64,000 nt of DNA from Natrinema salinisoli (GTDB taxonomy: Archaea > Halobacteriota > Halobacteria > Halobacteriales > Natrialbaceae): NCBI RefSeq assembly GCF_020405205.1, contig NZ_CP084469.1:3782001-3846000 (forward strand), written 5' to 3'. Positions 42,375 through 50,417 of the stretch are shown piece after piece (position 1 is the stretch's first letter; every line of letters starts with the position of its first letter). Under the pieces are notes generated by a model. It did not search any database. It was given only the letters and a program-made list of their open reading frames with translations, and was not told the origin of the DNA. A program made the translations under genes and the position numbers.

Positions 42375-43016
42375 TCATTCCATATTACTGACTCCGACGG
42401 CCCGCACCGGCGCGCCGTCGCTCGCGAGCGCCAGCGGATACGCCCGGAGTTCGAACCGGTCCCCGACGGCCCCGAGGTTCGTCAGGTTCTCGAGGATCAG
42501 CAGGTCGTTGCCGAGCAGCGCGTGGTGGACCTGAAACCCCTCGGGCTCGTCGTCGGTGGCGTTCTCCGTCGGGGTCGGATCGGGGTTGAGCGCGTCCACT
42601 GCGACGTCGAATCCCCGCTCGACGCACGCCTCGGCGGCGGCCGACGAGAGGTACGGATGATCGAGATACCGCTCGGTTTCCCAGTGGTCGTCCCAGCCAG
42701 TCCAGGGGGCCACGAGATCGACGTCGACGTCCGGAATCCGCTCGGCCGGAATCGGTTCCCGAGCGCCGAGATCGCGACAGTCGACGCGAACTGCATCGAA
42801 GACGAACCGGTCGACGGGGTAGGACTCGAGGGTCTTCCCGTTCGGCTCCGTGTGTGCGGGCGCGTCGACGTGGGTGCCGGTGTGGCTCCCGCACTCGAGG
42901 GCGTCGACGCGGACGCCGTGTTCCTCGTGGCCCGCGTGCTGGCGGACGACGACGGCTGGATCGTCGGGATAGGTTTGCATCCCGGTCCGGATTCGGTGAC
43001 TCAGATCGACGTGCAT
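42375..43016 (-). CDS. Cyclase family protein (kynurenine formamidase-like metal hydrolase)
   Basis: A 213-residue protein starting MHVDLSHRIRTGMQTYPDDP. The family signature GSHTGTHVDAPAHTEPNGKT (H-x-G-T-H-x-D metal ligands, about residues 44-54) is intact, with DDHWETERYLDHPYLSSAAAE and VHHALLGNDLLILENLTNL near the C-terminus. It hydrolyses an amide or ester, with a divalent metal at the active site. The substrate cannot be inferred; kynurenine, isatin or polyketide-type substrates are known for relatives. Divergent from the symporter operon. Confidence 0.85.
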   Translation of the reverse strand: MHVDLSHRIRTGMQTYPDDPAVVVRQHAGHEEHGVRVDALECGSHTGTHVDAPAHTEPNGKTLESYPVDRFVFDAVRVDCRDLGAREPIPAERIPDVDVDLVAPWTGWDDHWETERYLDHPYLSSAAAEACVERGFDVAVDALNPDPTPTENATDDEPEGFQVHHALLGNDLLILENLTNLGAVGDRFELRAYPLALASDGAPVRAVGVSNME

Positions 43017-43060
43017 AGCGGTACCCAGCGGACGGCGTCGTAAAACGATGTGTGATAGCC

Positions 43061-43101
43061 CTCACCACAACATTTATTAGAAGTGTCCGTTATGTGGTGA
43101 G
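43061..43101. promoter_or_regulatory. Inverted repeat flanking the symporter promoter TATA box
   Basis: CTCACCACA (43061-43069) and TGTGGTGAG (43093-43101) are exact reverse complements. The TATA-like TTTATTA (about 43073-43079) lies between them and the ATG of the leader ORF is 5 bases after the right arm. The arrangement (arms over BRE and transcription start) is that of a repressor operator on a leaderless promoter. Confidence 0.65.
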
Positions 43102-43105
43102 CAGG

Positions 43106-43180
43106 ATGTGGCAACCTATTACCACCCATGGGACGGACCCGCCTGACCGGTTCGTCCTCGAGGTGATCGGCGATGAGTAG
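43106..43180 (+). CDS. 24-residue leader ORF overlapping the symporter gene
   Basis: MWQPITTHGTDPPDRFVLEV followed by IGDE and a TAG that overlaps the symporter start (ATGAGTAG). Its ATG is about 30 nt from the TATA box, so on a leaderless mRNA it would be the first translated ORF, with the symporter translated by reinitiation. It may be a true small protein or a regulatory leader. Confidence 0.5.
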   Translation: MWQPITTHGTDPPDRFVLEVIGDE

Positions 43181-44747
43181 TCCCGGTATCGGCTACGCGC
43201 TACTCGGCGCGTGGGCGGTCGCGATGGTCGGATTGAGTTACCTCATTTTCCGACGGCAACACGTCGACGACACGAGGGAGTTCATCACGGCCGGCGGGCG
43301 CGCACAGGTCGGCCTGACGACCGCGTCGTTCGCCGTGACGTGGATGTGGGCGGGGGACATCCTCGGCGTTCCCGAGTACGTCGGACTCACCGGTGTCGCG
43401 GGGATCTGGATGTACGCGGCCCCGGCCGTTCTCTCCTCGCTGATCGTCATTCCCTTCGCACTCCGGATGCGTCGACTCTTCCCGCAGGGGCTGACCTACA
43501 GCGAGTACTTCATCGAGCGGTTCGACAAACGAGCCCACGTCGCCGTGATCTTCGTCATTCTGTACACGATGATCCTCGGCGGCGTCATCCAGCTGTACGT
43601 CGGCGGGACCGTCATCGGCGGGCTGACGGGGATCGACCCGAACGTCGTGATGGCGATCCTGATGGGGACGATCGGGATTTACATCCTGCTCGGCGGGCTC
43701 TGGGGGTCGATGACCACGGACCTCGTCCAGTTCGTCAGCGCGATCATCCTGACCGTCGTCTTCGTTCCGCTGTTGCTGTTCGAGGCGGGCGGCCCGACGG
43801 GGGTGTACGAGGGAATGATCGAGAACCTCGGCGAGAACGCCGACCCGTTCCTGACGGCGTCGAACCTCAACTGGATCGAGGACCTGTTCCTGCCGTACGC
43901 GCTCGGTCTCGGCGTCTGGGGCGTCGTCTCGCTGTCGACGTGGCAGCGCATCTTCGCCGTGCGCCGCGACAAGACGTCCCGATTCCTCACTGCCGGCGGA
44001 ATCGGCGTCTTCACGACGATCGCGATGTACGGCGTCATCGGGCTCGTCGGTCTCGCTGCGTTCCCCGAGGTCGCACCGGGGAACCTCTCGATCGAAGCGC
44101 TCGGTCTTTTGCCCGGCTGGGCGACGATCCTCTTCCTGGTAATCGCACTGATGGTTCTGGGTTCGTCCGTCGACTCCTACCTGACCGCCATCGCGAGCCT
44201 CACGTCGCGGGACATCTACTACCGTCACCTCGCGACCGACGCCTCGGACGAGGATCAGCTCCGGGTCGCTCGAGTCGCGTCGCTCGGTTTCGCAGTCATT
44301 ATCTTCGGCGCGACGGTGTTCGCACTCGATACGTTCGGGTTCATCCAGTTGCTGCTCATCGGCGGCATCGGCGCGACGGCCCTCGTGGGTCCGTTCGCGC
44401 TGTCGCTGTTCTGGACGGGCACCTCGAGTGAGGGCTTCATCGCCGGCGTCGTCGGGTCGCAGCTGGTGACGGCCTACTTGCTGGCGGCGAATTACGGTTT
44501 CGTCGTCACGGAACCGTCACTGAAACTCTGGGAGATCATGGCCGTCGGCCACCTCCTCGCGACCGCGCTGGCCGTGGTCGTCTCGGCGATCTCCCCGGAC
44601 GAGTTCGAGTTCGACTCGATCGCGCGCGAGCCGACGACCGGACCCGCGACCGACGCGGAATCGGCCGCGCGAACCGATGGAGGTACGGCGAGCGAAGCGA
44701 GCCGTGCCACGGGAGAACACGGTTCTGCCGGAGGTGAAGATCGATGA
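43173..44747 (+). CDS. Sodium:solute symporter (SSS family)
   Basis: A 524-residue protein starting MSSPGIGYALLGAWAVAMVG, with about 13 membrane helices and SSS-family features: FITAGGRAQVGLTTASFAVTWMWAGDILGVPEYVG, LTYSEYFIERFDKRAHV, GGLWGSMTTDLVQFVSA, SLSTWQRIFAVRRDKTSR and LGSSVDSYLTAIASLTSRDIYYR (in pieces). The C-terminus is polar and acidic. It imports an organic solute with Na+; the substrate is unknown, but the sequence is closer to the pantothenate/proline-type branch. Followed by a small membrane protein with 4-base overlap. Confidence 0.9.
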   Translation: MSSPGIGYALLGAWAVAMVGLSYLIFRRQHVDDTREFITAGGRAQVGLTTASFAVTWMWAGDILGVPEYVGLTGVAGIWMYAAPAVLSSLIVIPFALRMRRLFPQGLTYSEYFIERFDKRAHVAVIFVILYTMILGGVIQLYVGGTVIGGLTGIDPNVVMAILMGTIGIYILLGGLWGSMTTDLVQFVSAIILTVVFVPLLLFEAGGPTGVYEGMIENLGENADPFLTASNLNWIEDLFLPYALGLGVWGVVSLSTWQRIFAVRRDKTSRFLTAGGIGVFTTIAMYGVIGLVGLAAFPEVAPGNLSIEALGLLPGWATILFLVIALMVLGSSVDSYLTAIASLTSRDIYYRHLATDASDEDQLRVARVASLGFAVIIFGATVFALDTFGFIQLLLIGGIGATALVGPFALSLFWTGTSSEGFIAGVVGSQLVTAYLLAANYGFVVTEPSLKLWEIMAVGHLLATALAVVVSAISPDEFEFDSIAREPTTGPATDAESAARTDGGTASEASRATGEHGSAGGEDR

Positions 44748-44971
44748 TGGGGCAAACCGCCTTCACCGTGATGATCGCGGTGTTCTGGCTCGCCGAACTC
44801 GCCTTCGGCTCGCTGGTCGTCTACTGGTTCGTCACGCAAGGGTTCGACGACGACAGCGGGACCCTGTCTACCGTCACCCCGCTCGAGGATCGCTCGTACA
44901 CGATGCAGTCGCTGGCGATGTGGGTCGTGTTCTTCGTGATCCTCGTCGCCGGAATCCTGCTCGCGTCGTAA
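44744..44971 (+). CDS. Small membrane protein co-translated with the symporter
   Basis: A 75-residue protein, MMGQTAFTVMIAVFWLAELA, with two membrane helices (FTVMIAVFWLAELAFGSLVVYWFV and AMWVVFFVILVAGILLAS). It overlaps the symporter stop by four bases (ATGATG). Many SSS transporters have such an accessory small subunit, so a role in assembly or gating of the same transporter is likely. Confidence 0.75.
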   Translation: MMGQTAFTVMIAVFWLAELAFGSLVVYWFVTQGFDDDSGTLSTVTPLEDRSYTMQSLAMWVVFFVILVAGILLAS

Positions 44972-45046
44972 CGGCCGCCGATTTCGGTTTCGACCGACTT
45001 CGCTTTCGGTACTAACTGTCTCCGTTTTCTCCCGAACGTCACCCGC

Positions 45047-46012
45047 TCAGAGCCGTCGGCGTGCGGTCGGCACCGGTTCGAACTCGCCGCGCGGACGGAT
45101 TCCGGCGAGCGATTCCCACTCGGTTCCCAGCCCGTGTTCGGAGAGGAGGGAAATCGCGGTTTCGCTCGCTCCGACGTACGTGAGCGACGCGAAGTCCCAG
45201 CTGGGATTGCCGGCGGGAAACGGCCCCGACTCGCGCGGCCGACGGAGGTCGATCGCGCCGCCGATCGCGTCGCGGGTCGCCGCAGCGAGGTCCCGCCCTT
45301 CCTCGAAGCGCGTGAGCGGAAACTCCCGGTTGTCCACGATGAACACGCCGGTCTCGCCGTCGAGGTAGCGTTCGACGTCGGTCCGCCCCGCCTCGACGAG
45401 CAGGCTGATGACGTCCATCGTCGCGTCCTCGCCGCTGATCGCGTCGATATATCGCTTGATCTCGCCGTCGTACTCGACCAGTCCCGCCGTGATCAGCCGC
45501 GAGTCGATCCCGTGGGAGAGCAAGACGCCGTCCAGCGAGATGCTCGAGGGGAAGGCCAGCTCGATCCCGTCGCCCGGATCACCGGTCGCGGAAACGAGGA
45601 TCGGGCCGAGGCCCGACTCGTGAAGCGCTTCGAGGCGGTCGAAGGCCGGTTCGATCGCGTCGTCGCGGAGCCGTACCGTCCCGACGACCAGTTCGCCGAC
45701 GTCATCGGTCGGATCGTACGTGACCCGGCTCGTCAGGGTGGCGATTTGCTCGCGGACGCTCTCGAGACGGCCGCTGACGTCGCCCCGTCGGAGTTCGTTT
45801 CGGCCCCGATCGGTCAGTTTACGTCCCTTTCCGGCGACCTTCTCCGTCAGTCCGGCCTCGTCGAGATCGGACAGCATGAGTCGGATCGTCCGACCCTTGA
45901 TCGAGTAGCCGTGTCGTTGCATCTGCTCGACGAGTCGGATACTCCCGATCGGCTCGTGTTCGCCGATCAGGCGTAACAGATCGTAGGTGCGCCGGTCGTC
46001 GTTCGGGACCAT
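45047..46012 (-). CDS. nrpR: NrpR-type nitrogen regulator (HTH plus NRD domain)
   Basis: A 321-residue protein starting MVPNDDRRTYDLLRLIGEHE. The N-terminal winged helix, about 5-75 (IGSIRLVEQMQRHGYSIKGRTIRLMLSDLDEAGLTEKVAGKGRKLTDRG, in pieces), matches the NrpR DNA-binding domain. Residues about 95-315 match one NrpR regulatory domain (VGTVRLRDDAIEPAFDRL, GIELAFPSSISLDGVLLSHGI, DVERYLDGETGVFIVDNREFPLTRF). In methanogens NrpR represses nitrogen genes and is released by 2-oxoglutarate. Divergent from an aminotransferase-agmatinase operon, with a consensus NrpR site between them. Confidence 0.88.
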   Translation of the reverse strand: MVPNDDRRTYDLLRLIGEHEPIGSIRLVEQMQRHGYSIKGRTIRLMLSDLDEAGLTEKVAGKGRKLTDRGRNELRRGDVSGRLESVREQIATLTSRVTYDPTDDVGELVVGTVRLRDDAIEPAFDRLEALHESGLGPILVSATGDPGDGIELAFPSSISLDGVLLSHGIDSRLITAGLVEYDGEIKRYIDAISGEDATMDVISLLVEAGRTDVERYLDGETGVFIVDNREFPLTRFEEGRDLAAATRDAIGGAIDLRRPRESGPFPAGNPSWDFASLTYVGASETAISLLSEHGLGTEWESLAGIRPRGEFEPVPTARRRL

Positions 46013-46087
46013 CCGTTCGATCGTTTCCCTCCCCCGATAAAAATCCCTGTCGACCCTCCGCCGCGGTCGTCGCTCCCAGGAACAGGT

Positions 46088-46101
46088 GGAAGAATTGTTC
46101 C
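46088..46101. promoter_or_regulatory. NrpR-type operator GGAA-N6-TTCC
   Basis: GGAA GAATTG TTCC exactly matches the operator consensus established for methanogen NrpR (GGAA-N6-TTCC). It lies in the 243-base divergent region, 76 bases upstream of nrpR and about 155 bases upstream of the aminotransferase start, so it may control either or both. Confidence 0.7.
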
Positions 46102-46181
46102 GCATATGCTGTGGTCGTCGACCGGGGCGAAGTCCGGTCGGGTCGCCGTTGTCGTCGTAATTTGACCGCGTGGCGAATTTC

Positions 46182-46204
46182 GAGACCTCAAAGCTTTTGG
46201 TCTC
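46182..46204. promoter_or_regulatory. Second palindrome in the nrpR-aminotransferase promoter region
   Basis: GAGACC (46182-46187) and GGTCTC (46199-46204) flank TCAAAGCTTTT, whose centre AAAGCTTT is itself palindromic. It is about 52-74 bases before the aminotransferase ATG. It could be an operator for another regulator or a structure in the 5' UTR. An AAGGAGGTG Shine-Dalgarno-like stretch at 46214-46222 is 34 bases from the ATG, too far to act on it directly. Confidence 0.45.
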
Positions 46205-46255
46205 GTCATCGTAAGGAGGTGGCAAGGGTGGCATACTACTGCCACGCAATCTCCC

Positions 46256-47596
46256 ATGGCACGCCAGACAGACACGACCGTAACGAACGACGGGATCACC
46301 GACCAGTACGAGGAGTACCTGATGCCGATCTGGAAGGACCTGCACGTCCCCGTCCAGCGGGCGTCGGGCTGTACGCTCGAGGACTTCGAGGGCAACGAGT
46401 ACCTCGATCTCTTCTCGGGGATCGCCGTCACGAACGTGGGCCACGGCGACGACGCCGTCGTCGAGGCCGCGAAGGACCAGCTCGACGAGTTCGTCCACGG
46501 CTGTACGTACGTCCATCCCCAGGGACCGGCCGCGGAGCTCGCCGAACGACTCGCCGAGGTTACGCCCGGCGACCTGCAGAAAACGTTCTTCTGTAACTCC
46601 GGGACCGAATCCGTCGAGGGTGCGATCAAACTCGCCCGGAAGTACACCGGCTCGAAGGAAGTCATCGCGCTCGAAATGGGATTCCACGGCCGTACCCTCG
46701 GTTCGCTCGCGCTCACCGGCAACAAGGCGTACAAGGCCGACATGGCCCCGACGATCAACGACGTCGCGCACACGCCCGCGCCTTACCGCTACCGCTCTCC
46801 GTACCGGGACGCCGACGACGAAACGTTCGTCGAACAGACGACGGCCGACCTCGAGCGCGTGATCGGCACGCACACCGCGGACGATCTGGCGGCGATCGTC
46901 GTCGAGCCCGTAATGGGTGAAGGCGGGATCATCGTGCCACCGACGGGCTACCTGCAGCGACTCAAAGAGATCGCGCACGACCACGGCGCGCTTCTGATCG
47001 CCGACGAGGTCCAGTCCGGCTACGGCCGGACGGGCGAACTGTTCGCCAGCGAGCACTACGACGCCGTTCCGGACATCCTCACGCAGGCCAAGGGGATCGC
47101 GAACGGCCTCCCGCTCGGCGCGTTCACCGCCCCGGCCGAGATCGCGGACGCCTTCGATTCCGGCGACCACCTCTCGACGTTCGGCGGCAACCCCGTCGCC
47201 TGCGCCGCCGCGCTGGCCACGATCGATCGCCTCGAGGACGAGATCACCGCAAACGCCCGCGAGCAGGGCGCGTGGCTCAGCGACGAACTGGCCGCGCTCG
47301 AGGCCGACTACGACGTCGTCGGCGAGGCGCGCGGGATCGGGTTGATGCAGGGACTCGAGTTCGTCGACCCCAGCGGGGGGACCGGACCGGCCGGCATCGC
47401 GCCCGAACCGGACGCCGAGTTCGCGAAACACGTCGGGAGCCACCTCCGCGAGCAGGGGATCGTCGCGGGCGTCGGCGGCTACTACAAGAACGTCCTGCGG
47501 CTGCAGCCGCCGCTCTCGATCGACCGCGAGCAACTCGAGCGGGGCGTGTCCGGTATTCGCGACGCGATCGACGCCGAACTGGAGGCGAGTCGATGA
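46256..47596 (+). CDS. Class-III PLP-dependent aminotransferase
   Basis: A 446-residue protein. LDLFSGIAVTNVGHGDDAVV, FFCNSGTESVEGAIKLARKY, LEMGFHGRTLGSLALTGNK, VVEPVMGEGGIIVPP, LLIADEVQSGYGRTGELFA and the PLP-lysine segment ILTQAKGIANGLPLGAF are all present. Closest in type to 4-aminobutyrate, ornithine or alanine-glyoxylate aminotransferases. Its overlap with agmatinase suggests a role in putrescine or arginine breakdown, moving amino groups to 2-oxoglutarate or pyruvate. First gene of a two-gene operon behind the NrpR-type site. Confidence 0.9.
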   Translation: MARQTDTTVTNDGITDQYEEYLMPIWKDLHVPVQRASGCTLEDFEGNEYLDLFSGIAVTNVGHGDDAVVEAAKDQLDEFVHGCTYVHPQGPAAELAERLAEVTPGDLQKTFFCNSGTESVEGAIKLARKYTGSKEVIALEMGFHGRTLGSLALTGNKAYKADMAPTINDVAHTPAPYRYRSPYRDADDETFVEQTTADLERVIGTHTADDLAAIVVEPVMGEGGIIVPPTGYLQRLKEIAHDHGALLIADEVQSGYGRTGELFASEHYDAVPDILTQAKGIANGLPLGAFTAPAEIADAFDSGDHLSTFGGNPVACAAALATIDRLEDEITANAREQGAWLSDELAALEADYDVVGEARGIGLMQGLEFVDPSGGTGPAGIAPEPDAEFAKHVGSHLREQGIVAGVGGYYKNVLRLQPPLSIDREQLERGVSGIRDAIDAELEASR

Positions 47597-48606
47597 CGGG
47601 AGACGGCCGGAGCCCCGCGGCGGCGTTCCGCGAGTCGACGCCCGGCAGCGAGGTCGAACTCGCCTACGCCGGCTTCGACACGTTCCTCAAGAGCGACCCC
47701 ACCGACGTCGAGGACGTCGCGGGCGCGGACGCCGCGGTGCTGGGCGCTCCCTACGACGGCTCCGTGAGCAATCGACCGGGCGCGCGCTACGGTCCGCGTG
47801 CCGTCCGCCGTGCCAGCGGCTGGCTCGCCTACCTCTCGGGCTACAAGGGCGGACTGACGAACATGCGGACGGGCAAGCAGGTCGACTTCAGCTCCCTCGA
47901 CGTCGTCGACTGCGGCGACGTGCCGGTGTTTCCGACGGACCTCGAGACGACCGCCGAATCGATCACGGCCCACGTCGCGACGGTGGCCGAACAGGGCGTC
48001 ATGCCGGTCTTCATCGGCGGCGATCACTACTGTACGTTCCCCGCGTTCCGCGGCTTCGCGGAAGGGTCGGAGCACGAGACCGTCGGGCTGGTCCAGATTG
48101 ACGCCCACACCGACACCGCAGCCGAAAGTCCGGTTTTCGGCGAACACTTCCACGGCTCGCCGACCCACCACATCTCGGAGTCGCCCCACACTGACTTCGA
48201 ACACGTCGCGCAGGTCGGCATCCGCGGCTACGAGTCGCCCGAGTTCTTCGAGTTCGCCGAGGAGACCGGCCTCGGGCTGTACACCATTCGCGACGTCGAA
48301 GAGCGCGGCGTTCGAGACGTCGTGGGGGACGCCATCGAGCACGCCGCGGCCGAGACCGACGCCGTCTACGTCACCTTCGACATCGACTCGGTCGACCCTT
48401 CGGTCGCCCCCGGCACCGGCACGCCGGAACCCGGCGGCCTCTCGGCCTCACAGGCGCTGGCCGTCGTCGAAACGCTCGGCGCACATCCCGCCGTCGGGGC
48501 CGCCGACCTGATGGAGGTCGCGCCGCCGTACGACCCCACCGACGAGACGGCGAACCTCGCCGCCTATCTGCTGACGACGCTGCTCGAGCGCCAGTTCGCC
48601 GAATAA
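47593..48606 (+). CDS. speB: Agmatinase / ureohydrolase family protein
   Basis: A 337-residue protein starting MTGDGRSPAAAFRESTPGSE. The manganese-site motifs are intact: FIGGDHYCTFPAF (GGDH), VQIDAHTDTAAESPVFGEHFHG (D-A-H-x-D) and FDIDSVDPSVAPGTGTPEPGG. VLGAPYDGSVSNRPGARYGPRAVR is the agmatinase-type N-terminal block. It releases urea from agmatine or a guanidino acid, giving putrescine or a related amine. Overlaps the aminotransferase by four bases (ATGA). Confidence 0.92.
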   Translation: MTGDGRSPAAAFRESTPGSEVELAYAGFDTFLKSDPTDVEDVAGADAAVLGAPYDGSVSNRPGARYGPRAVRRASGWLAYLSGYKGGLTNMRTGKQVDFSSLDVVDCGDVPVFPTDLETTAESITAHVATVAEQGVMPVFIGGDHYCTFPAFRGFAEGSEHETVGLVQIDAHTDTAAESPVFGEHFHGSPTHHISESPHTDFEHVAQVGIRGYESPEFFEFAEETGLGLYTIRDVEERGVRDVVGDAIEHAAAETDAVYVTFDIDSVDPSVAPGTGTPEPGGLSASQALAVVETLGAHPAVGAADLMEVAPPYDPTDETANLAAYLLTTLLERQFAE

Positions 48607-48704
48607 GCCGACTGCCGATCCGTCTCCGTTCTCTATTTCACCTCCCTCGAGCGGTTCCGCCCGATGGGACCAGCGTTTATACACCCGCTCGATAATGTGT
48701 GGGT

Positions 48705-49463
48705 ATGCGACTCGAAGGCAAGACAGCATTTATCACGGGAGCAGGCTCCGGCCTCGGCCGGGAAGCAGCCGAACGGTTCGCTCGAGAGGGAGCCACGATC
48801 GTCGCGGCCGACGTCGATCTCGAGGGGGCTGAAGAAACGATCGACCGGGTCGAGGCCGCGGGGCAAGGGGGGACCGCGCTCGAGTTGGACGTCCGGGATT
48901 CCGACGCGGTTCACGCGGCGGTCGACGAGGCGGTCTCGGAGTTCGGTCTCGATATCATGGTCAACAACGCGGGCGTCAGCCACGATCGGATGCGGATCGA
49001 GGAGATCGGGGAGGGCGAACGCGATCGCGTCATCGACGTGAACGTCAAGGGCGTCTGGAACGGCTGCCACGCCGTTATCCCCCACTTCAAGGAGCAGGGG
49101 TCGGGGGCGATCGTCAACACCGCGTCGCTGGCCGGCGTCATCGGCGCGCCGCAACTCGGAGCATACTCGCTGTCGAAAGGCGCGGTCGTCAACTTCACGC
49201 GAACGGTCGCGGCGGAAGTCGGGCCGGCCGGCGTCCGGGCGAACGCGGTCTGTCCGGGTGTGACCGACACGCCGATGCCACGGAAGGGCCAGACCGAGGA
49301 AGAGTGGGAGGCGACCAAAGAGGAGATGGCGCGCCACTATCCGCTCAAGCGACTCGGCGAGCCCGAAGACATCGCCAACGCAATGTTGTTCCTGGCCAGC
49401 GACGAAGCCGACTGGATCACCGGCCAGGCGCTCGTCGTCGACGGCGGGTTCTCCTGTACCTGA
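48705..49463 (+). CDS. SDR family oxidoreductase
   Basis: A 252-residue classical short-chain dehydrogenase starting MRLEGKTAFITGAGSGLGRE. Cofactor motif TGAGSGLG, IMVNNAGVSHDRM (NNAG), catalytic S in NTASLAGVIGA, YSLSKGAVVNFTR (Y-x3-K), and VCPGVTDTPMP. D37-type acidic residue (AADVDLEGAE) suggests NAD rather than NADP. TTTATACA at 48678-48685 is about 24 nt before the ATG, supporting a leaderless start. Similar to 3-oxoacyl-ACP reductase or 2,5-diol type SDRs; substrate unknown. Confidence 0.92.
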   Translation: MRLEGKTAFITGAGSGLGREAAERFAREGATIVAADVDLEGAEETIDRVEAAGQGGTALELDVRDSDAVHAAVDEAVSEFGLDIMVNNAGVSHDRMRIEEIGEGERDRVIDVNVKGVWNGCHAVIPHFKEQGSGAIVNTASLAGVIGAPQLGAYSLSKGAVVNFTRTVAAEVGPAGVRANAVCPGVTDTPMPRKGQTEEEWEATKEEMARHYPLKRLGEPEDIANAMLFLASDEADWITGQALVVDGGFSCT

Positions 49464-49514
49464 TCGGGTCCGCCGAGAGGAAGTATTTCGGCACCGGCGA
49501 CGGAAGACTCCGTC

Positions 49515-49967
49515 ATGACGACGGACGAATCCTACGTGCGACGCGCGATCGAGCTCTCGGAGTCGGCGGTCGAGCACGGAAACACGCCCTTCGGCTCGCT
49601 GCTCGTCGTAGACGACGAGGTAATCCGGACGGCCGAGAACACGACCCTCACGGACGACGATATCGCCGCCCACCCCGAGTTCGAGCTGGCTCGGTGGGCC
49701 GCGAGCGAACTCGAGCCGGCCGAGCGCGCGTCGTGTACGATGTACACCAGCACCGAACCGTGTCCGATGTGTGCGAGCGCGATCGTCTACGCCGGGCTCG
49801 ACCGGGTCGTCTACAGCGTATCTGTCGACTCGCTCGCGGAACTGCGCGAGGACGGCGTGATCGAGATCCCCTGCGAGGAGGTCGTCGATCGAGCCGGCGG
49901 GTCGACGACCGTGGAGGGGCCGGTGCTCGAGAGCGAGGGGCTCGCGGTCCACGAAGCGTATTTTTAG
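49515..49967 (+). CDS. Nucleoside deaminase family zinc enzyme
   Basis: A 150-residue protein starting MTTDESYVRRAIELSESAVE. The zinc/catalytic motifs are HPEFEL (H-x-E position) and STEPCPMCASAIVYAGLDR (P-C-x2-C). The fold is that of guanine/cytosine/tRNA-adenosine-type deaminases. It probably deaminates a purine base such as guanine, or a related compound, in salvage. Follows the SDR gene by 51 bases on the same strand. Confidence 0.9.
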   Translation: MTTDESYVRRAIELSESAVEHGNTPFGSLLVVDDEVIRTAENTTLTDDDIAAHPEFELARWAASELEPAERASCTMYTSTEPCPMCASAIVYAGLDRVVYSVSVDSLAELREDGVIEIPCEEVVDRAGGSTTVEGPVLESEGLAVHEAYF

Positions 49968-49991
49968 CGAGAAAACGCACACGGACGTCTT

Positions 49992-50417
49992 TCAGTCCGT
50001 GCTATCTCGATCGGTGGTCCAGCCGGACACTTCACCGGCCCACGCCAGATGGGCGACCGTGTAGAGAAAGCCGGCGAGAAGGATACCGGTCGAGACATCG
50101 CGGAGCAGCACAGGTGGTATCGTCCTCGACAGGACCAACAGTCCGGCGATGACGACGAACAGAACGATGGCAGTTCCCCGCCCGCGGGCCCCGATTCCGC
50201 GAAACCACTCACCGATCCGTTTGCCGAGTGACGTGGCCGCAGCCGGACCGAGGGCAACGGCGGTCGCCAGAAATCTGAGGACAACTACCGGCCACGACAC
50301 CGACGCGGTGACGAACTGTAACGCGGCCAAGGCACCGCCGGCGATACCGCTCGTGACCTCCAGACCCGTCGGCGACCGATCCGGAAAATACCCCGTCGGT
50401 CCGAATCTATCCCTCAT
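49992..50417 (-). CDS. Conserved membrane protein, unknown function
   Basis: A 141-residue protein starting MRDRFGPTGYFPDRSPTGLE; an ATG eight codons upstream (MHREDVLK) is also possible. Four hydrophobic stretches (GIAGGALAALQFVTASVSWPVVVLRFLATAVAL, AIVLFVVIAGLLVLSR, STGILLAGFLYTVAHLAW). No motif recognised. Convergent with the deaminase gene. Confidence 0.65.
   Translation of the reverse strand: MRDRFGPTGYFPDRSPTGLEVTSGIAGGALAALQFVTASVSWPVVVLRFLATAVALGPAAATSLGKRIGEWFRGIGARGRGTAIVLFVVIAGLLVLSRTIPPVLLRDVSTGILLAGFLYTVAHLAWAGEVSGWTTDRDSTD

Noticed and set aside
46214-46222. Shine-Dalgarno sequence setting the aminotransferase start
   Set aside because: AAGGAGGTG is 34 bases from the ATG and the GTG nearer to it opens only a shadow frame, so it does not decide the start.
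45047-47533. Very long minus-strand frame joining nrpR to an extension across the divergent promoter and the aminotransferase
   Set aside because: The part beyond 46012 is antisense to the aminotransferase and has shadow composition; nrpR starts naturally at the ATG at 46012.
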